Source: Methanomicrobium sp. W14
GTDB lineage: Archaea > Halobacteriota > Methanomicrobia > Methanomicrobiales > Methanomicrobiaceae
DNA length: 64,000 nucleotides
Reading direction: 5' to 3'
NCBI RefSeq assembly: GCF_017875315.1
Contig: NZ_JAGGMM010000003.1
Coordinates: forward strand, 186,001 to 250,000
Both the position numbers and the translations under genes were made by a program. Positions 53,079-62,778 of the stretch are shown here, in pieces. Within the stretch, counting starts at the first letter, position 1. Each line of letters opens with the position of its first letter. Below the pieces are notes generated by a model. The model worked only from the letters and a program-made list of their open reading frames with translations, was not told where the DNA came from and searched no databases.

Positions 53079-54145
53079 TGCTTTCTGTCGATGTAAATAT
53101 GAAACTGCGTGATTTCCGTCTGGACGTCAGCTTCAGCGTGTCCGACGGTGAAACACTGGTATTAATAGGTGAGAACGGAGCAGGCAAATCCACAATTTTA
53201 AATATTATATCGGGTCTTCTCACGCCGGAATCAGGAAAAATTGCACTCGGAGACGACATTTACTATTCATCAGAGAAGAAAATTTTCGTTCCCCCGGACG
53301 AAAGGAGCACAGGCCACCTGTTCCAGTCATATGCACTGTTTCCCCACCTGTCGGTGTTTGACAACATCGCATTCGGCCTCAGGCTCAAAAACGTCCCGAA
53401 AAACGAGATTGAAATGCTTGTGAACGAGCAGATGGAGACTATGATGATATCCGAGTACTCGCCGGTCAACGTAAGAAACCTCTCCGGGGGACAGAGGCAG
53501 AGAGTGGCACTTGCGAGGGCTCTTGTTTTAAAGCCCGGTATTCTCCTCCTTGACGAGCCTCTCGCAGCAGTCGACGTAAGAATGCAGGCTGAAATGAGAC
53601 GCGAACTTCACCACAGGATTAAAGCGGAGCATATACCGTGCATAGTGGTTACACATACGCTTTCGGACGCAATCGAGCTCGGAGACAAGGTTGCAATCCT
53701 TGAGAAGGGAAAGATAATACAGATGGGAAAACCTGAGGAAGTCTTCAAAAAACCGGCATCAGGGTTTGTCGCACAGTTTACCGGGATGGAGAACATATTC
53801 AGAGGATACGCGGAAAGAACAGGGCCCTCCGAAGACACAGAAATTCATGTAGGAGATGTTGTCCTTCATGCCATAACAGATATAACGGGGGATGTCATCG
53901 CGGGAATCAGGGCTGAGGAGATATTGTTTTCAACAGGACCTGTCAAATCTTCGGCAAGAAACATACTTAAAGGAACCGTATCAGAAATACACTGGAACGG
54001 TCCCCTTTCAAGAGTTATCGTGGACGCCGGAATACAGTTTACTGGCGTCATGACGCATAAAAGCATTGAGGACTTAAACCTTCATACAGGCCAGGAAATA
54101 TACGTAATATTCAAAGCTCCCGCAATCAACGTGTTCCCCTCCTGA
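53078..54145 (+). CDS. modC: Molybdate/tungstate ABC ATP-binding protein ModC
   Basis: 355 residues. Walker A GENGAGKST near 33-41, signature LSGGQRQRVALARAL, Walker B GILLLDEPLAAVD and switch His in VTHTLSD. The C-terminal about 120 residues contain a MOP-like regulatory domain (LKGTVSEIHWNGPLSRVIVDAG) that could bind oxyanion and inhibit transport. The ATG overlaps the modB stop by one base. With modAB it forms a complete transporter. Confidence 0.92.
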   Translation: MLSVDVNMKLRDFRLDVSFSVSDGETLVLIGENGAGKSTILNIISGLLTPESGKIALGDDIYYSSEKKIFVPPDERSTGHLFQSYALFPHLSVFDNIAFGLRLKNVPKNEIEMLVNEQMETMMISEYSPVNVRNLSGGQRQRVALARALVLKPGILLLDEPLAAVDVRMQAEMRRELHHRIKAEHIPCIVVTHTLSDAIELGDKVAILEKGKIIQMGKPEEVFKKPASGFVAQFTGMENIFRGYAERTGPSEDTEIHVGDVVLHAITDITGDVIAGIRAEEILFSTGPVKSSARNILKGTVSEIHWNGPLSRVIVDAGIQFTGVMTHKSIEDLNLHTGQEIYVIFKAPAINVFPS

Positions 54146-54307
54146 CTGCTATAAAAAGAAAAAAGACAGCATTTTCAAAATAGAAATAATAACAGGCTTA
54201 ATATTTTACTTTTTTTCTTTTCAACCAATTTTCAGGTAAAAATGAAATGATTTTTCTTTTTTCAGGCGACAGTTAATAGATTGTATTGAATATTGCCAGG
54301 TTAACCG

Positions 54308-54997
54308 GTGAAAATGGTTACCCAAAAAAGAGATGAGATAAATATGCAGGGAAAGAAAAAATTCGGAAAAAAATCCGCAAACCAGATGAACGACATTTCA
54401 AAGACCGTGTTTGCACCGGTATACCCGGCAATCGCGAAAAACCTTGTCGAAGAGCTGAAGATAAAAGAAGGCATATGCATCGACCTCGGAAGCGGCCCGG
54501 GCTCGCTTGCAATTGCAGTCGCAAAGATAACCGACCTTAATGTAATCTCTTTTGATAATTCACGCGAGATGCAGAGAAAAGCGGAAGAGAACATCAAAAA
54601 TGCAGGACTTTCCGGCAAAATCAGCATTCTGCACGGCGATGTCCACAAAATACCGCTTGACAACGATTACGCAGACCTTATCATAAGCAGGGGGTCGATG
54701 TTTTTCTGGGAAGACATAAACAAAGCCTTCAGGGAAATTTACAGGGTATTAAAGCCCGGCGGAAAGACTTACATCGGCGGGGGGTTCGGCTCAGAGGAGA
54801 TATTTGAAAACGTCTGCCGCGAGATGGACAGGTTAAACCCGGAATGGAGCGATTTAAGGAAGAAAAATCTCTCGGAAGAAAACAAAAAGCGCTTTGAGAC
54901 GGCACTTGAAAACATCGGTGTTACATATGAAATAAACACCAAAGAAAACGGCTTCTGGATTATTATCTCAAAAGAGACGCCAGGGGCCCTGCCATGA
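54308..54997 (+). CDS. SAM-dependent methyltransferase
   Basis: 229 residues if the GTG at 54308 is used; ATG 54314 or 54344 (MQGKKKFGKKS) is possible too. The class I fold is clear: CIDLGSGPGSLAIAV (motif I), ISFDNSREM, ILHGDVHKIPL, DLIISRGSMFFWED and REIYRVLKPGGK. It overlaps the radical SAM gene by four bases, so both are coupled. The combination with the radical SAM/periplasmic-binding fusion and modABC upstream suggests a shared, undefined cofactor or metal-related pathway. The gene's precise substrate is unknown. Confidence 0.85.
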   Translation: MKMVTQKRDEINMQGKKKFGKKSANQMNDISKTVFAPVYPAIAKNLVEELKIKEGICIDLGSGPGSLAIAVAKITDLNVISFDNSREMQRKAEENIKNAGLSGKISILHGDVHKIPLDNDYADLIISRGSMFFWEDINKAFREIYRVLKPGGKTYIGGGFGSEEIFENVCREMDRLNPEWSDLRKKNLSEENKKRFETALENIGVTYEINTKENGFWIIISKETPGALP

Positions 54998-56751
54998 AAT
55001 GTGAAATCTGTGAAAACCTTTGTGAAATTCCAAAAGATAAAAGCGGAAAATGCAGGATGTACACAAATTCAGGCGGAAATATTGTAGAAAAATTTCCGGA
55101 CGCGTACTTAACGCTCCTCCCGGTAACGATTGAAACCGTGCCCTTTGTCCACTTCGCACCGAAATCGAAGGTACTTCAGGTGAGCACATCAGGGTGCAAC
55201 TTTTCGTGCCGGGGCTGCATCTCCGAGATGCTTGCCTCACACCCGAAGGCGGTATCAGGCGCCCTTAAGCGGGTGCCCCCGGAAAAAGTCGTTTCAATGG
55301 CGCTCAAAGAGGAGTGCAAAGGTATCGTATTCTGCTTAAACGACCCCATAGTCTCCTATTATACATTTACGGGACTTGCAAAAGAGGCAAAAAAGTCAGG
55401 ACTTTTTGTCGGGTGCTCGACAAACGGGTATTTCACCGAAAAAGCACTTGAAAAACTAATCCCCCTGCTTGATTTCGTAAACGTAGGTATAAAGGGGTCA
55501 TCCGATGAGAGATACAAAGAATGCGGTGTGAAGTCTTCCGGACCTGTATTCAGAAACATCAGGCTTTTGAAAGAAGCGGGTGTCCACGTCGAGGTATCAT
55601 CGATGTACATAAACGGCTCGGAAGACGAGGTTATCAGTGCCGCAGAAAAGGTATCTGAAATATCAAAGGAGATTCCGGTTCAGGTCATGAGATTCGTTCC
55701 GTTCGGCGATGCACAGCCCGGACTTGAACCGACAATAAAGAAGGCAGAAGATATAACCGAACGGATAAGAGGAATTGTCAACTACGCATACCTTTTCAAC
55801 TCGCCGGGAACTGAATATTTAAACACTGTCTGCCCTAAATGCGGCAGGACAATCATCAAAAGGGAATTTTACGGGCCCATGGGATGCCGGGTCTCGGATG
55901 CAGCAAAAAACGCGATATGTAAATGCGGGTTTAGGGCACCGCTAAAAGGTGGAATCTCAGAATCCCAGTATACCGAATACGGGATGCTCGGAGGCTACAG
56001 GACTACAAGAGCTATTGAGATGGCACATGCCGTCCTTGTTGCACTCGGCGTTAATGACGATGAAAAACTCGGTCAGATTCTCGGAGAAATAATCAAAGAA
56101 GACTTTATCCGGGGTCTTCACGACCGTGTACAGGGCATAGACTCATGGATTGGCCTCATAGAAGAACTTTCCAGGCGTTCAGGGAAGGTGAAGAAAGGTG
56201 AAGAACTCATAGACCACATAAAAACCCGCGTCGACTATATAGAATCAGAGAGCAAAAAGTCCGGTTCAAGGCCCTCCGTATATTACTCGATGGGATACCC
56301 GTTATTCGCCCTAAACGCGGAAAGGTTTGAGACAAACCTTGTGGAAACGGCAGGGGGCAGGTGCGTAAACAAGACGATAAAAAGAAAGGGCAAGCCCGGA
56401 GTCAACATATCGGCTGACGAACTAAACAGTATGAACCCTGAAAAGATATTCATATCAGGATTTCTGAGTTCTCCTGCATCCGACTTTATCGACTACTGCA
56501 AAAAGCACAACATCGCAGTCGAAGCGGTAAAATCAGGAAGTGTCTACAACGTCCCGGCAGGGTGGGACTTCGGGAGCCCGAGATGGGTTCTGGGGCTTAT
56601 GTACATAGCAAACAAAATTCATCCTGAAATTTTCTCGTTTGACCTTAAATACGAGCAGCAGGAATTCTACAAAAAGTTTTACGGAATAGAAACAGGAGAA
56701 ATCGTCCGGAACAGGGACTTCTCATCTCCGTCCGTCGGCCGGACCGGTTAA
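54994..56751 (+). CDS. Radical SAM protein fused to a BtuF-like metal/cofactor-binding domain
   Basis: 585 residues. The N-terminus has a cysteine set (CEICENLCEIPKDKSGKC), followed by the radical SAM cluster motif CNFSCRGC and GIVFCLNDP, as in PFL-activase/AmmeMemoRadiSam-like enzymes. A further group (VCPKCGRT, GCRVSD, CKCGF) at about 287-310 may bind Zn or Fe-S. The C-terminal half (about 340-570) matches periplasmic-binding-protein-type domains (VNISADELNSMNPEKIFISG; VKSGSVYNVPAGWDFGSPRW; LMYIANKIHPEIF), typical of BtuF/FepB-like proteins, but there is no signal peptide, so it is cytosolic. Its substrate could be a metal or corrinoid/cofactor. The overlap with the methyltransferase is four bases (ATGA). 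Confidence 0.85.
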   Translation: MKCEICENLCEIPKDKSGKCRMYTNSGGNIVEKFPDAYLTLLPVTIETVPFVHFAPKSKVLQVSTSGCNFSCRGCISEMLASHPKAVSGALKRVPPEKVVSMALKEECKGIVFCLNDPIVSYYTFTGLAKEAKKSGLFVGCSTNGYFTEKALEKLIPLLDFVNVGIKGSSDERYKECGVKSSGPVFRNIRLLKEAGVHVEVSSMYINGSEDEVISAAEKVSEISKEIPVQVMRFVPFGDAQPGLEPTIKKAEDITERIRGIVNYAYLFNSPGTEYLNTVCPKCGRTIIKREFYGPMGCRVSDAAKNAICKCGFRAPLKGGISESQYTEYGMLGGYRTTRAIEMAHAVLVALGVNDDEKLGQILGEIIKEDFIRGLHDRVQGIDSWIGLIEELSRRSGKVKKGEELIDHIKTRVDYIESESKKSGSRPSVYYSMGYPLFALNAERFETNLVETAGGRCVNKTIKRKGKPGVNISADELNSMNPEKIFISGFLSSPASDFIDYCKKHNIAVEAVKSGSVYNVPAGWDFGSPRWVLGLMYIANKIHPEIFSFDLKYEQQEFYKKFYGIETGEIVRNRDFSSPSVGRTG

Positions 56752-56764
56752 AACCCGATATCTT

Positions 56765-56802
56765 TTTTCCGGATTTTTTGAATATGAAAAAAGGCCGGAA
56801 AA
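56765..56802 (+). terminator. Long hairpin after the radical SAM fusion gene
   Basis: Arms TTTTCCGG (56765-56772) and CCGGAAAA (56795-56802), with internal TTTTTT/AAAAAA pairing and a seven-base loop, 13 bases after the stop. No T-run follows on the plus strand, so it may be a 3'-end stabiliser rather than a classic terminator. Confidence 0.45.
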
Positions 56803-56904
56803 TATATTTAAAGGGGATATGTCAAGACTTATCAAATTTTTTTATTTGCGGGTGAACCCACAGTATCGTAAAAATATATATATTCAATTTCTCTATTTTA
56901 ACTC

Positions 56905-58755
56905 ATGAATTCTTTTGGGATTATGGAAAACATTAAGGGCTTTTTTAGGAGCAGATTCAAAGCCGGCCTTCTGATTTTGCTGCTGTCGCTAATATGTACA
57001 CCGAATCCGGCTTCAGCGTGCACAATCTATGTTGTAACGCCCGGCGCGTCCTCGGACAGAAAAACCTACGCCGGTCATACAAACGACGGCGTCGGAAAAG
57101 ACTGGAGAAATCGTGACGGAATATTCCTCACATACGTCCCGGCGGCTGACCACAAAAAAAACTCCAAAAGGCCGGTCTACTTCGACCCGAACAGCGGGTC
57201 TGATGCAGCGGGAGACAAGGGCGGCGGAAGCGACAGGAAAATTTTAGGCTACATAGACCAGATTTCCCACACCTACGCGTATTACACGGCCTCTTACGGA
57301 ATAATCAACGAAAAAAACCTGGTAAGCGCAGAATGCACCGATTATGCAAAACATGAACCAGGAGCAGAAGAGAAAAAACGCATCTTCTACTCGTCTGAAC
57401 TGTCCAACATAGCTCTTGAGAGGTGCTCAAAGTCGAAAGAGGCCGTTAAGCTTGTGGGAAAGCTTATCGACGACTACGGGTACTACGGAACCGGCGAGAC
57501 CCTGATATTTGCCGACGAAAACGAAGCCTGGGTCATAGAGATGTGCGGAAACCCCGCCGGGGACACAGGAGGCCTCTGGGTCGCCATAAAGATTCCGGAC
57601 GGAGAAATATTCGTCGCTGCAAACGAGTTCAGGATAAGGGAAGTGGAAAAGGACAACCCGGATATCATCTATTCTGAAAACCTTTTTTCGAACGCTGAAA
57701 AGGCCGGGCTGTGGAAACCTTCTGACGGGGAGCTGGACTGGCTTTCTACAGTAAGTTACGGGGAGTATTCGCACCCTTATTACTCTCTTATGAGAATCTG
57801 GAGACTTGAGAGTACCCTGGCACCGTCTCTTAACCTGAGCCCGTACGTGAAAGACACATACACGCGTGATTACCCGTTCTCTTTTAAGCCGGACGAAAAA
57901 GTGACATTTACGCAGGCCCTCAACATGTTCAGGGACCATTATGAAGGAACCGAATTCGACCTTACGAAAGGTGAGGCGGCAGGACCGTTCGGAAACCCTT
58001 ACCGCTACCTTGGCCCTATGGATGCGCACACCAGTTTCATGAACGAAAATTCAATGGAAATACGTGCAGGTGTAAACGTAAGACCGATATCCGCGATATT
58101 CTGCTCATACAGCTACATGACAGAGATAAGACCTGACCTTCCGGACGAACTCAAAGGAGTTATGTGGTTTGGTCCTGCCGTAGCATACGAGACAGTTTAT
58201 GCCCCCGTATACGCAAATTCACATAAGATATCCGGTTCATACTCTCGCGGAGACCGCCTGGAGTATGACCCTGATGCAGCATACTGGACTTTTGACTTTC
58301 TTACAAACTGGGCAATGCTGAAGTACGACGCCATGATAAAGGATATTTCTGAGGAACAGAAAAAAATTGAAGCGAATTCCCTCTCAAAACTTGAAAAAAC
58401 TGACAAAAAAGCAGGAAAACTCTTTAAAAAAGGCGACAGAAAAAACGCTGAGAAACTTATGACGAAATTTTCCGTAACACGTGGCGACAAAATCATATCC
58501 AAATGGAAAGCCCTTACGAAAAAGATGATTGTCAAATATTCCAACGGGCTTGTAACAGACCCAAAGACCGAAAAAGTTGAGGAAAACGGATATCCTGGCT
58601 GGTGGTGCGACAATACCGGTTACCAGTATGGTCCGAGGACATACTTCTTCAAAGAGCTTAAAGACACACCCGGACTTGCTTATACCGGCAAAACAGTATC
58701 AGTTCCAAAAGACTCAACATTCGGGGAGATCCTTAAGCAAATCAAAAACGATTGA
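56905..58755 (+). CDS. Secreted peptidase family C69 (dipeptidase-like) protein
   Basis: 616 residues. A signal segment ends at PNPASA, and the following cysteine (CTIYVVTPGASSDRKTYAG) is the N-terminal nucleophile of the C69 (U34) dipeptidase fold after cleavage. Other conserved parts are GHTNDGVGKDWRN, YGIINEKNLVSAECTD, DDYGYYGTGETLIFADENEAWVIE, and a C-terminal about 100 residues with a Lys-rich helix. It is probably an Ntn-hydrolase acting at the cell surface on peptides or on a cell-wall amide. A TATA-like AAATATATATATT about 25-35 bases before the ATG suggests a leaderless message. Confidence 0.88.
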   Translation: MNSFGIMENIKGFFRSRFKAGLLILLLSLICTPNPASACTIYVVTPGASSDRKTYAGHTNDGVGKDWRNRDGIFLTYVPAADHKKNSKRPVYFDPNSGSDAAGDKGGGSDRKILGYIDQISHTYAYYTASYGIINEKNLVSAECTDYAKHEPGAEEKKRIFYSSELSNIALERCSKSKEAVKLVGKLIDDYGYYGTGETLIFADENEAWVIEMCGNPAGDTGGLWVAIKIPDGEIFVAANEFRIREVEKDNPDIIYSENLFSNAEKAGLWKPSDGELDWLSTVSYGEYSHPYYSLMRIWRLESTLAPSLNLSPYVKDTYTRDYPFSFKPDEKVTFTQALNMFRDHYEGTEFDLTKGEAAGPFGNPYRYLGPMDAHTSFMNENSMEIRAGVNVRPISAIFCSYSYMTEIRPDLPDELKGVMWFGPAVAYETVYAPVYANSHKISGSYSRGDRLEYDPDAAYWTFDFLTNWAMLKYDAMIKDISEEQKKIEANSLSKLEKTDKKAGKLFKKGDRKNAEKLMTKFSVTRGDKIISKWKALTKKMIVKYSNGLVTDPKTEKVEENGYPGWWCDNTGYQYGPRTYFFKELKDTPGLAYTGKTVSVPKDSTFGEILKQIKND

Positions 58756-58911
58756 AATTTTTCACTTTTTGAGGAAAAAATAACCTTTTTTTTAATTATT
58801 TTTCTCAAAAAAATACCAGAATACGCTTTTTAAGGATATTGTGGTAGAGTACCTCTTTTAAACAGGGACTCTAATTATATATTCTTAATTACGCAATATT
58901 TTAAACGCGAT

Positions 58912-60288
58912 ATGTCAGAAAACCATCCCGACGAAACAGAAAGGTCAGGAAAAGAGGAAGACAATCCTGATTTCAATAAAAGACACAACTATACAATAAC
59001 CAGGAGTGCACTGTCCAAAAAAAATGAACATATAACAGCTCAGGGCATATCAGCACTTCAAAATGTTCACGAAGAAGTATACTGGATAGACAAAGAGAAA
59101 AAAATAATATTTGCAAACAAAAAAGCATGCGACAACCTTGGATATCTGCCTGAAGAGATAAAACGGAAAAAAATTGATGATATAAGACCAGGAGAGAGAA
59201 CAAAATTTTCATTTCCGGTATTATGGAAAAAACTGCATAAAAGCGGCGGTGTAATCAGCTATAGCACAGGACACAGGAGATCAGACAATACAGTATACGC
59301 TGCAGAATCATGCGCAGGAATGATGGAATTAAACAAAAAAAACATAATCTGCATATTTTCACACAAAACAGGAAGCGAATACAATTCAGAATGCCAGTCA
59401 CTGCAAACATCATGCAGTCCTTCAAAAAACAATTTCTGCATACTTGACGTCCCGAACGAAAAAAAATGCACCCGGTGTACAATGCATGAAATTCTGAACA
59501 CAGGGGAAAGTTTTGTCAGGGAGAAGTACAGCACTGACGGCAGATGCTTAAAAATTGCCGGATACCCGGTTTATGACAATTCAGGAAATATTAAAGGAGC
59601 TGTTGAATCAGTCCTTGACGTAACATCTGTAAAGGAGACTGAAAGGGCACTGCGGGAGAGTGAAAAACAGTACAAAGACCTTTTCACGACAATGACAAAC
59701 GCTTTCGCACTTCACGAAATAATTACCGGTAAAGACGGAAATCCCGTTGATTACAGGTATTTAAACGTTAATCCCGCATTTGAAAAGATGACCGGGTTAT
59801 GTGCGGAAAAAATACAGGGAAAAACGTTTCTTGAAATATTCCCACGCGGAAGAAAGGAGATAATAGAAAGATACGGGCGTGTAGCAAAGACAGGCAAATC
59901 CGAAAATTTTTCGGACTACAACCCTGCTTTAAGGCAGTACCACAAGATTCACGTCTACAGCCCGGGAAAAGACCAGTTCGCAGCAATATATACGGATATA
60001 ACCGACCTTGTAGAACTGAAGCATGAGCAGAAGATAGCTATCGACCAGCTGAACAGAAATTTTGAGGAGCTTGCGATTCTAAACGACGAAATAAGAAATC
60101 CTCTCCAGACGATACTCGGTTACATCGACCTTGGAAATTTCATATACTATAATGAGGTAATGGAGCAGATAAAAGCCATCGACAGGCTTGTAAACAGGCT
60201 TGACAAAAGATGGCTTGAATCGGAGAAAATAAGGGACTTCTTAAGGAAGCACTATAATTTCAACTGCGAAAAAAGCGACATGAAGTAA
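58912..60288 (+). CDS. PAS-domain sensor protein with degenerate kinase dimerisation motif
   Basis: 458 residues with three PAS-like units: about 50-140 (EEVYWIDKEKKIIFANKKACDNLGY), a Cys-rich one about 155-240 (CTRCTMHEILNTGESFVREKY), and about 250-370 (LFTTMTNAFALHEII). The C-terminal helix has LNDEIRNPLQTILGY, where the usual phospho-accepting His of HEIRNPL is Asn. No ATPase domain follows. It is therefore not expected to autophosphorylate. It may work by binding partners or as a relic of a histidine kinase. No Shine-Dalgarno site; probably leaderless. Confidence 0.82.
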   Translation: MSENHPDETERSGKEEDNPDFNKRHNYTITRSALSKKNEHITAQGISALQNVHEEVYWIDKEKKIIFANKKACDNLGYLPEEIKRKKIDDIRPGERTKFSFPVLWKKLHKSGGVISYSTGHRRSDNTVYAAESCAGMMELNKKNIICIFSHKTGSEYNSECQSLQTSCSPSKNNFCILDVPNEKKCTRCTMHEILNTGESFVREKYSTDGRCLKIAGYPVYDNSGNIKGAVESVLDVTSVKETERALRESEKQYKDLFTTMTNAFALHEIITGKDGNPVDYRYLNVNPAFEKMTGLCAEKIQGKTFLEIFPRGRKEIIERYGRVAKTGKSENFSDYNPALRQYHKIHVYSPGKDQFAAIYTDITDLVELKHEQKIAIDQLNRNFEELAILNDEIRNPLQTILGYIDLGNFIYYNEVMEQIKAIDRLVNRLDKRWLESEKIRDFLRKHYNFNCEKSDMK

Positions 60289-60309
60289 AAAAATATGCTT
60301 ATACTGTTC

Positions 60310-60328
60310 AATGCATGAAATGTGCATT
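60310..60328. promoter_or_regulatory. Inverted repeat upstream of iorA
   Basis: AATGCA (60310-60315) and TGCATT (60323-60328) with a seven-base spacer, 92 bases before the iorA start at 60421. It is a modest operator candidate for the indolepyruvate oxidoreductase genes. Confidence 0.35.
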
Positions 60329-60420
60329 CTTCCAAAACTTAAACTTTTTTCAGTGCTGTTTTGCCCGGACTATATCAGTCAGATTAAATGCCACCGACTT
60401 ACAAAATATTCTCCAAGGTT

Positions 60421-62190
60421 ATGGCTACACAATATATGCTTGGAAACGAGGCCATTGCACATGCCTGCTGTGAGGCAGACCTCGATTTTGCAAGCGGCTA
60501 TCCGGGCACGCCCTCTTCAGAGGTCATAGACACCCTGAGATTTCAGAAAGAGCGTGATTTCTATATAGAATGGTCTGTCAATGAGAAAGTGGCTCTTGAA
60601 AACGCCCTCGGCGCCTCGTGGACCGGCGTCCGCTGCCTTGTCACGATGAAACACGTGGGCCTAAACGTTGCGGCAGACCCCCTCATGACAAGCGGCTACA
60701 CGGGAGTCCGCGGGGGCCTTGTCATACTTTCGGCAGACGACCCGTTTGCACACAGCTCCCAGAACGAGCAGGACTCAAGGATATACGCAAAGTTTGCAGG
60801 GATTTTGTGCCTTGACCCTTCAAACCTCCAGGAGGCGCACGACATGATGAAACAGGCATACGGGCTGTCGGAAGAGTTCTCTCTGCCTGTCCTGTTCCGC
60901 CCGACGACACGCATATGCCACTCAAAAAGCGATGTCAAGATAGATAAATGCGGACAGGAGCACAGGAAGGGAAGTTTTGAAAAAGACCCGTCCCAGTATG
61001 TCGTAATTCCCGTGCACACACGCATTCTTCACAAAAAGCTTGACGAAAAACAGGCCTCACTTGCAAAAAGACTTGTAGAATCCGGGTACAACTTCTGCGA
61101 AGTCAGGGGAAAAACTGCTGTCATAACAAGCGGAATTGCGGCTGAATACGTAAAGGAGATAATTCCCGAAGATGTCTCTTTTGCAAAAATAGGCGCATAC
61201 CCCATAGATTCAGAATGGCTTAAAGGATTCGTATCAAAGCACGAAAAAGTCCTTGTCGTAGAAGAGCTCTCACCTGTAGTCGAGGAGGAAGTCAGGCAGG
61301 CCGCAGTAAAAACAACGGTTTTCGGGAAAAAGGACGGATGCGTCCCTTACGAAGGCGAACTCGACCCGGAAAGAACTGCACTTGCATTTGAAAAGGCCGG
61401 ATTTAAGCACAGTAAAAATTATCCACACCCCGTGCCTGCCGAAGGGCTTCCGCCAAGACCTCCGATTCTCTGTGCGGGATGCGGACACAGGGCGACATTC
61501 TACGCCATGAAGAAGGTCTTCGGAAAAAGCGCAGTTTATCCGTCTGACATCGGATGTTATACTCTCGGAATTCAGCTCGGAACCGTCGATACGACTATAT
61601 GCATGGGGGCATCGATAACTGTAGGGAGCGGGATTTCCCATTCGGGCGACGAAAGCGACGTTGTCTGTACAATCGGGGATTCGACCTTCCTTCATACCGG
61701 AATACAGGGTCTTTTGAACGCAGTCTACAACGGCGCCAACATGACAGTCGTAATCCTTGACAACAGAATTACTGCAATGACAGGCCACCAGCCCAACCCG
61801 AATACCGGGCTTACGGCAAAAGGAGAGACCTCACCCTCAATATCTCTTGAGACAATATGCAGGGCGTGCGGTGCCTCATTCGTCGAGACAATTAACCCGT
61901 ACGACCTTACGTCCATGCTTAACACTTTCAAATCGGCAAAGAGCACGAAAGGCGTAAAGGTTGTCATATCAAGACAGCCATGCGTAATCGCCTCGAGAAA
62001 ACAGGGCATTAAGAGAAGACATTATACCGTAAACCCCGACGCCTGCATAGGCTGCAGGGCGTGCGTAAGGTTCGGATGCCCGGCAATAGAGTTCAGGGAC
62101 GAAAAGTCGTCGATAAACGAGCTGTGTTCCGGGTGCGGTGTATGCTCCGACATCTGCCCGAAAGGGGCGATAATCCCGGAGGGAAACTAG
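60421..62190 (+). CDS. iorA: Indolepyruvate:ferredoxin oxidoreductase, alpha subunit IorA
   Basis: 589 residues from the ATG at 60421 (MATQYMLGNEA). Oxidatively decarboxylates aryl pyruvates from aromatic amino acids to aryl-acetyl-CoA, passing electrons to ferredoxin. The N-terminal pyrimidine domain has GYPGTPSSEV and NEKVALENALGAS; the TPP-binding part has CAGCGHRATFY, SDIGCYTLG, and GDSTFLHTGIQGLLNAVYN. Two ferredoxin-type clusters close the protein (CIGCRACVRFGCP, CSGCGVCSDICP). Upstream ATG 60388 and downstream ATG 60436 are other starts; none has a clear Shine-Dalgarno site. iorB begins at the next base after the stop. Confidence 0.95.
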   Translation: MATQYMLGNEAIAHACCEADLDFASGYPGTPSSEVIDTLRFQKERDFYIEWSVNEKVALENALGASWTGVRCLVTMKHVGLNVAADPLMTSGYTGVRGGLVILSADDPFAHSSQNEQDSRIYAKFAGILCLDPSNLQEAHDMMKQAYGLSEEFSLPVLFRPTTRICHSKSDVKIDKCGQEHRKGSFEKDPSQYVVIPVHTRILHKKLDEKQASLAKRLVESGYNFCEVRGKTAVITSGIAAEYVKEIIPEDVSFAKIGAYPIDSEWLKGFVSKHEKVLVVEELSPVVEEEVRQAAVKTTVFGKKDGCVPYEGELDPERTALAFEKAGFKHSKNYPHPVPAEGLPPRPPILCAGCGHRATFYAMKKVFGKSAVYPSDIGCYTLGIQLGTVDTTICMGASITVGSGISHSGDESDVVCTIGDSTFLHTGIQGLLNAVYNGANMTVVILDNRITAMTGHQPNPNTGLTAKGETSPSISLETICRACGASFVETINPYDLTSMLNTFKSAKSTKGVKVVISRQPCVIASRKQGIKRRHYTVNPDACIGCRACVRFGCPAIEFRDEKSSINELCSGCGVCSDICPKGAIIPEGN

Positions 62191-62778
62191 ATGACTGAAA
62201 GCTTTGACCTTCTCATCGTCGGAGTAGGAGGACAGGGAACAATCCTTGCGTCAAACATCATAGGAGAGGCATGCATTCTCGAAAAGAGAAGCGTAAGGTC
62301 GGCGGAGACTCACGGGATGGCCCAGAGAGGGGGATCGGTCGAGACGCACATAAGAATCGACGGAATCTATGGTCCTCTCATATCTCCGGGAGGAGCTGAC
62401 CTCATCATATCGTTTGACCTCCTGGAAGCACTGAGATACCGTCATTTCCTCAAAGAAGGAGGTATTATTGTCTCCGCATCAGGAATTGTGGTCCCGGTAT
62501 CAGCATTCCAGAACAACCTTGAGATACCCTCTGAAGAGTGGATTTTAAGCCGGCTTGAGGACGTAAACCTGATTAAAGTCGATGCAGAGAAAGCTGCCCG
62601 TGAAGCCGGAAGCATACTCTCGCAGAACGTTGTTATGCTCGGTGCGGCCTCCCATTACCTCCCGCTTAAAAAGGAGACGCTTCTTGAGGCGGTAAAGATG
62701 CTCGTCCCGAAAAAGACCGTTGAAGTCAACGAGAAAGCATTTATTCTCGGTTTTGAACGTTCAGAACAGACTAAATAA
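62191..62778 (+). CDS. iorB: Indolepyruvate:ferredoxin oxidoreductase, beta subunit IorB
   Basis: 195 residues; the gamma-type catalytic partner of IorA. GVGGQGTILASNIIGEA is the family's P-loop-like start, followed by VRSAETHGMAQRGGSVETHIR, SPGGADLIISFDLLEALR and QNVVMLGAASHYLPL. The ATG follows the iorA stop directly, with a GGAGG at 62177-62181 ten bases ahead, so expression is coupled. Together with an ADP-forming acyl-CoA synthetase elsewhere in the window this may allow energy conservation from amino acids or, in reverse, aryl-acid assimilation. Confidence 0.95.
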   Translation: MTESFDLLIVGVGGQGTILASNIIGEACILEKRSVRSAETHGMAQRGGSVETHIRIDGIYGPLISPGGADLIISFDLLEALRYRHFLKEGGIIVSASGIVVPVSAFQNNLEIPSEEWILSRLEDVNLIKVDAEKAAREAGSILSQNVVMLGAASHYLPLKKETLLEAVKMLVPKKTVEVNEKAFILGFERSEQTK

